A stretch of DNA of 64,000 nt from Thermoanaerobaculia bacterium. GTDB lineage: Bacteria > Acidobacteriota > Thermoanaerobaculia > Multivoradales > Multivoraceae. Position 1 is the stretch's first letter. Each line of letters begins with the position of its first letter. This document shows, piece after piece, positions 60,237 through 64,000 of the stretch. The position numbers and the translations under genes are program-made. The notes beneath the pieces were generated by a model. It was not told the DNA's origin. It saw only the letters and a program-made list of their open reading frames with translations, and ran no database searches. The stretch lies in NCBI GenBank assembly GCA_022822365.1, contig JAJEBV010000008.1, positions 1 to 64,000 of the forward strand, written 5' to 3'.

Positions 60237-61879
60237 AGAAGCTCGCATTGTTGCCCGCGCTGGCCGCGCTGTTGTTCGCCCTGGCCTGTGGCGCTCCCGC
60301 GGACGCTCCCGAAGCCGCAGCGACCGGCGAAGAAACCGCCGTTGCGGCCGTCCCCGACGGGACGCCGCGACTCGTCCTGATCATCGTCGTCGACCAGATG
60401 CGCGGCGACTACCTGGAGCGCTTCGACGCCCTTCTGAACCACGGGCTGGGGCGGCTGCTCCGCGAGGGCGTCGTCTTCACCGACACCCATCACTTCCACG
60501 CAAACACCGAGACAGCGCCCGGCCACGCCACGCTCTCCACAGGCGCGTTCCCGAAGAACAACGGAATCGTCAGCAACTCCTGGTTCGACCGTGAACGCGG
60601 CGAGGACGTCTATTGCTGCGCCGACCCGGACCACGGCCTCTCGCCGCGCAACCTCCTCGTACCGGCTCTCGGCGACCTGTTGAAGGCCGCATACCCGGAG
60701 GCAAAGGTGTACGCCGCCAGCGCCAAGGACCGCGCGGCGATCCTCATGGGCGGACACCACGCGGACGGCGCCTGGTGGTACAGCCGCTCCACCGGCGGCT
60801 TCGTCACCTCGACCTACTACGGCGACGAGGAGTCCCAGCCCGGTTGGGTCGAAGCCTTCAACGACGAGGACCGCCTGGGCAGCAACTTCGCCAACGCCTG
60901 GAACCCCCTCCTCCCCCTCGACCACACGTCCGCCTACGACATCGAACCGCTCGACCGCGGCCCCGTCATCGACACGTTCCCCCACGCGGTCGGCGGCTTC
61001 ACCGTCGAGCGCGACGCGTTCTACGGCGACATCTACCGGTCGCCCTTCGTCGACGACTACCTCGAGGCCTTCGCCGAGGTTCTGATCGAAGCGGAGGATC
61101 TGGGCGCCGACGAGGTTCCCGACCTGCTCGCGGTCAGCTTCTCGGCCCTCGACACGGTGGGCCACGGCTACGGCCCGAACGCCCCCGAGACCCTGGACAC
61201 GATCCTCCGGCTCGATCGCTCGATCGGCAAGCTCCTCGACTTCGTCGATGAGCGGATCGGCATGGAGAACGTGGTCGTCGCGTTCTCCGGCGACCACGGT
61301 GTCGGCGAAGTCCCCGAACTCGTGGTGCGCGACGGCGGCGACGGCGGCCGTTTCGGCACCGAACAGACCCTCTGCCTGCAGCGCCTGCAAACACGCATCG
61401 AGAAGCGGTTCGGCGACGCGAAGCTCCTGACGTCGACCTTCTACCTGGACCGGGAGGCGATCTCGGCGGCCGGCATCGACAAGGCGGCGGTCGAGGACGA
61501 GATCATCGACGTGATGTCCGCCTGCCCACTGATCGTCGAGGTCGTCCGGGCCGCCGATCTCGACCCGGCCAAACCGCTCCACGAGCTCTACCTGAACAGC
61601 CATCGCGACGACCGGGGGCCGGACCTGATCGCGATTCCCGAACCGAACGTGTTGCCCGTGCCCATCTCCGTGATCGTCGCCAGCCACGGGTCGCCCTACC
61701 ACTACGACACGCACGTGCCGCTGATTTTCCGCCTCCCGGGCGGCGCCGGCCGCGTGGTCGAGGAACGGGCGAACACGGTCGACATGGCGCCCACTCTGGC
61801 CGCGATCCTCGGCCTCGAGGTCGACAGCGTCGCCGGCTTCGAAGGGTTCGACGGCGTCGACCGGCTGGCCGATTCATGA
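60233..61879 (+). CDS. PafA-like alkaline phosphatase family lipoprotein
   Basis: A 548-residue predicted lipoprotein (LLFALAC, Cys19) of the alkaline phosphatase superfamily. VVDQMRGDY holds the first metal Asp. Nucleophile Thr94 is in TETAPGHATLSTG, Asn115 in GIVSNSW, and K165/R167 in SAKDRAAILMGGHHAD. These match the Thr, Asn, Lys and Arg that mark PafA-type phosphate-irrepressible monoesterases. Further metal ligands lie in SFSALDTVGHGYG and FSGDHGVGE, and ASHGSPYHYDTHVPL near the C-terminus. Likely releases phosphate from small organic monoesters in the periplasm. ATGA overlaps join it to both neighbours; the downstream overlap is superseded by a better start at 61900. Confidence 0.93.
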   Translation: MKKLALLPALAALLFALACGAPADAPEAAATGEETAVAAVPDGTPRLVLIIVVDQMRGDYLERFDALLNHGLGRLLREGVVFTDTHHFHANTETAPGHATLSTGAFPKNNGIVSNSWFDRERGEDVYCCADPDHGLSPRNLLVPALGDLLKAAYPEAKVYAASAKDRAAILMGGHHADGAWWYSRSTGGFVTSTYYGDEESQPGWVEAFNDEDRLGSNFANAWNPLLPLDHTSAYDIEPLDRGPVIDTFPHAVGGFTVERDAFYGDIYRSPFVDDYLEAFAEVLIEAEDLGADEVPDLLAVSFSALDTVGHGYGPNAPETLDTILRLDRSIGKLLDFVDERIGMENVVVAFSGDHGVGEVPELVVRDGGDGGRFGTEQTLCLQRLQTRIEKRFGDAKLLTSTFYLDREAISAAGIDKAAVEDEIIDVMSACPLIVEVVRAADLDPAKPLHELYLNSHRDDRGPDLIAIPEPNVLPVPISVIVASHGSPYHYDTHVPLIFRLPGGAGRVVEERANTVDMAPTLAAILGLEVDSVAGFEGFDGVDRLADS

Positions 61880-61884
61880 CACTC

Positions 61885-61890
61885 AGGAGG
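61885..61890 (+). promoter_or_regulatory. Strong Shine-Dalgarno fixing the YdjC-like start
   Basis: AGGAGG, the best ribosome-binding site in the window, stands 9 nt before the ATG at 61900. This favours that ATG over the ATGA-overlapping one at 61876. Confidence 0.8.
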
Positions 61891-61899
61891 AAAACCGCC

Positions 61900-62928
61900 A
61901 TGAGGAAGATCTTCCGGACCGCCGCCGTCGTCATCACCCTCTGCCTCGCCTCGGTCCTCGTCGCGGGCTGCCAGGCCGAGGCGCAGACCTACGCCGAGAA
62001 ACTCGGCTTCCCGGCCGGTACCCGCGCCGTCATCCTGCACGTCGACGACGCCGGCATGTCGCACGACTCGAACGTCGGCGCCCTCCGCTCGATCCTGGAG
62101 GGCGCCGCCAACTCGATGAGCGTCATGATGCCCTGCCCCTGGGTGCCCGAACTCGTGCGGGCCCTGGAGGAGAACCCGGGCATCGACGCCGGCCTCCACC
62201 TGACGCTGACCGCCGAATGGGACGACTACCGCTGGGGGCCGCTCGTGGGCCGCGAAGCGGCGCCCGGCCTGGTCGACGCGGAGGGCGCCCTGTGGTCGAG
62301 CGTCGCGGAAGTCGTCGCCCACGCAAGCCCCGACGAGGTGGAAGCGGAGGTCCGCGAACAGATCCGCCGCGCCCGCACGATGGGCTTCGAGCCGACCCAC
62401 CTGGACTCCCACATGGGCACGCTGTTCGCCACGATGGACTTCCTCGAGCGCTACATCGAGGTCGGGATCGACGAGGGCATCCCGCTCATGTTCCCCGGCG
62501 GCCACAACGAAATCCTCGAAGCCCAGTACGAAGCCCAGGGACGGGACACCCCACCGGGGCTCGGCCGCGCGACCGAACTCGGCGAACGGATCTGGGACGG
62601 CGGCCTGCCCGTCCTCGACGACCTCCACAACCTGAGCTACGGCTGGGTCCCGGAGAGCGGCGCGGACGCAACGGACGAGGAACTGACCGAATACAAGGTC
62701 GAGCGCTACGTCCAGGCCCTGCGCGACCTGCGCCCCGGCGTCACGATGGTCATCCTGCACTCGACCGATCCGAGCGAGAACTTCAAGTACATCTCGACTT
62801 CCGGCCCCACCCGCAAGGGCGACATGCTGGCGATGCTCGACCCCCGCGTCCAGCAGGCGATCGAGGACGAGGGCCTGGTGCTCACGACCTTCCGCGAACT
62901 CAAGGAAAGGCGGGACCGCGTCGACTGA
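61900..62928 (+). CDS. YdjC/ChbG-like carbohydrate deacetylase, predicted lipoprotein
   Basis: A 342-residue protein of the YdjC/ChbG family, metal-dependent deacetylases acting on N-acetylated sugar chains. The metal motif HVDDAG (H47, D49, D50) and the paired HLTLT and THLDSHMGT motifs are present; LHSTD near the C-terminus is also typical. Unusually the N-terminus is an export signal with lipobox SVLVAGC (Cys24); most YdjC proteins are cytosolic. ATG 61900 follows AGGAGG; ATG 61876, overlapping the phosphatase stop, is a weaker alternative. It is the third gene of the PhyH/phosphatase/deacetylase operon. An envelope sugar substrate is inferred. Confidence 0.91.
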   Translation: MRKIFRTAAVVITLCLASVLVAGCQAEAQTYAEKLGFPAGTRAVILHVDDAGMSHDSNVGALRSILEGAANSMSVMMPCPWVPELVRALEENPGIDAGLHLTLTAEWDDYRWGPLVGREAAPGLVDAEGALWSSVAEVVAHASPDEVEAEVREQIRRARTMGFEPTHLDSHMGTLFATMDFLERYIEVGIDEGIPLMFPGGHNEILEAQYEAQGRDTPPGLGRATELGERIWDGGLPVLDDLHNLSYGWVPESGADATDEELTEYKVERYVQALRDLRPGVTMVILHSTDPSENFKYISTSGPTRKGDMLAMLDPRVQQAIEDEGLVLTTFRELKERRDRVD

Positions 62929-63007
62929 GAGCCGGCTCCTCCTGGAGACGACGGGAGACGCGACTGCCGAAGAAACGGCGGCCGCCTGGCTGGTTCAGGC
63001 GCGACGG

Positions 63008-63220
63008 TTGCTGGCGGTGATGGACTGGCCGGTCGAGTCGGCGAGGATCGAACCGACCCCGGGAGGCCCACTGGCCGTTCTGAAGGCTCCCCCCGGAGAG
63101 GCAACCGCGAACGCCGGTGCGATCCTCGACTGGGCGTCGGAAGCATCGGCGCGAGTACTCCGCGGCGATCCGCAGCCGTCCGACGCGGAGGTCTACAAGG
63201 CGGCTCGCGCCCTGCTCTAG
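63008..63220 (+). CDS. Hypothetical small protein
   Basis: A possible 70-residue protein (or up to 92 residues with CTG at 62942) without a recognised family or motif. Residue use is protein-like (LAVMDWPVESARIEPT ... SDAEVYKAARALL) and the C-terminal half looks helical. TTG 63008 is the only normal start. The stop overlaps that of the convergent enoyl-CoA hydratase gene by 3 nt. It could be chance in GC-rich sequence. Confidence 0.4.
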   Translation: MLAVMDWPVESARIEPTPGGPLAVLKAPPGEATANAGAILDWASEASARVLRGDPQPSDAEVYKAARALL

Positions 63221-64000
63221 CTCGTGATGCGCTGGAACTTCGGCGGCCGGCGCTCGACGAAGGAGGCGACGCCTTCCTTGAAGTCACCGCGCTGGAGGCT
63301 CTCGGCCATCAGCTCGTTCGACTCACGGAGCGCATCGCCGGTGTCCATCATCAGGTGACGGTAGACCTGCTGCTTGATCACCTTGAGCGACATCGGCGCG
63401 GAGCGCTCGGCGAGCGCCCGGACGTAGTTCTCGGCCTCGGGCACGACCCGGTCGTGCGGCACGGAGCGGTTGACGACGCCCATCTGGGCCGCTTCCGGAC
63501 CGTAGAACTTGCGGCCCGTCCAGAGAATGTCGAGCGCGTTGGCCGGGCCCGCCACGCGGGGCAGAATCCAGCTCAGCCCGTGCTCGGCGATCAGGCCGCG
63601 GTTCACGAACGCAGACGTGAAGACCGCCCGGTCCGATGCGAGACGGATGTCGCAGAGCATCGCGATGGCGAAGCCGAGACCCGCGCAGGGGCCGTTGATC
63701 GCGGCGACGATCGGCTTGCGCACCGCCATCAGGTAGTTGAAGGTGACGCCGAAGTTGTCTTCGCCCATCTCCTCGATCGCGCCGGCCTGCGCGTCCTCGA
63801 AGTCGTTTCCGCCGCCGCTGCCGCGCTCGCCGCGACTGGTGGCCTGGAGGCCCTGCATGTCCGCGCCGGCGCAGAAGCCGCGGCCGGCACCAGTCAGGAC
63901 GATGCCGACGACGCGCTCGTCGCTCTCGGCGGCCGCCATCGCGTGCTTCATCTCGGCCATCATGCTGCCGGTGATCGCGTTCAACTGCTCCGGCCGGTTC
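63217..64000 (-). CDS. Enoyl-CoA hydratase/isomerase family protein (5' end cut by window edge)
   Basis: Crotonase-fold enzyme, usually hydrating 2-enoyl-CoA in beta-oxidation. The frame is open to the right edge; the visible N-terminus NRPEQLNAITG is the standard crotonase start region, so only about 10-20 residues should be missing. About 261 residues are seen. GAGRGFCAGADM and NGPCAGLGFAIAMLCDI supply the oxyanion-hole backbone positions, and GLSWILPRVAG is typical. The usual catalytic Glu pair is not clearly placed, so hydratase versus isomerase cannot be told. It converges with the small ORF at 63008 and may pair functionally with the acyl-CoA dehydrogenase at 54311. Confidence 0.92.
   Translation of the reverse strand, partial: NRPEQLNAITGSMMAEMKHAMAAAESDERVVGIVLTGAGRGFCAGADMQGLQATSRGERGSGGGNDFEDAQAGAIEEMGEDNFGVTFNYLMAVRKPIVAAINGPCAGLGFAIAMLCDIRLASDRAVFTSAFVNRGLIAEHGLSWILPRVAGPANALDILWTGRKFYGPEAAQMGVVNRSVPHDRVVPEAENYVRALAERSAPMSLKVIKQQVYRHLMMDTGDALRESNELMAESLQRGDFKEGVASFVERRPPKFQRITS

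Overview
The window is uniformly GC-rich, densely packed bacterial DNA in which almost every base is coding. Gene content points to an Acidobacteriota member, possibly a Thermoanaerobaculia or Vicinamibacteria-like lineage. The evidence is three VWFA-related proteins of the acidobacterial type, an Oar-like TonB receptor with an N-terminal carboxypeptidase-regulatory domain, three FG-GAP/ASPIC (CRTAC1-like) proteins, a DUF1592/DUF1552 pair, DUF3179, and many secreted TPR, LRR and FN3 proteins. The lineage is an inference from family content; no rRNA, tRNA, CRISPR array, phage gene or transposase was seen.

Layout. 1-3.9 kb (minus): secreted metallo-beta-lactamase-fold hydrolase, small DUF3311-like membrane protein, sodium:solute symporter, and ATP-type phosphofructokinase cut by the left edge. 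4.0-8.9 kb (plus): S10 carboxypeptidase, then the coupled DUF1592/DUF1552 pair, flanked by related palindromic repeats. 9.1-17.5 kb: PQQ-type quinoprotein, enolase, a large metalloprotease with plant-type LRRs, and glycerate 2-kinase. 17.6-26.8 kb (plus): fold-III PLP decarboxylase, then alternating FG-GAP/ASPIC and TPR proteins with overlapping ends. 26.8-33 kb (minus): sulfatase-like TPR lipoprotein, regulatory-domain TPR protein and the TonB receptor. 33.5-39.2 kb (plus): transglutaminase-like TPR lipoprotein and two VWFA proteins. 39.2-46.4 kb (minus): M12B-like metalloprotease, third VWFA protein, second sulfatase-like TPR lipoprotein and a small secreted protein. 46.4-52.5 kb: DUF3179 protein, then a minus-strand operon of FG-GAP/ASPIC protein and an active/inactive M16 peptidase pair. 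52.6-64 kb: FolP-FolB fusion with FolK, acyl-CoA dehydrogenase, ArsC-like protein, small membrane protein, oligopeptidase B, ornithine cyclodeaminase-like protein, a PhyH/PafA-like phosphatase/YdjC-like deacetylase operon, and an enoyl-CoA hydratase cut by the right edge.

Functionally the window is dominated by exported proteins: peptidases (S10, S9, M16 x2, M12B-like, matrixin-like), alkaline-phosphatase-superfamily enzymes (three), beta-propellers and repeat scaffolds. This suits a heterotroph that degrades protein and phosphorylated polymers. Central metabolism (pfk, eno, glycerate kinase) and folate synthesis (folP-folB, folK) are interspersed.

The most unusual points are: (i) interlocked FG-GAP/TPR gene pairs; (ii) two sulfatase-like TPR lipoproteins with Thr where sulfatases carry the formylglycine Cys/Ser; (iii) a Cys-bounded C-terminal domain present four times in two unrelated metalloproteases; (iv) two apparent CTG start codons in CTGA stop/start overlaps; (v) several genes with a -10-like hexamer only 6-9 nt before the start, suggesting leaderless mRNAs; and (vi) a FolP-FolB fusion.
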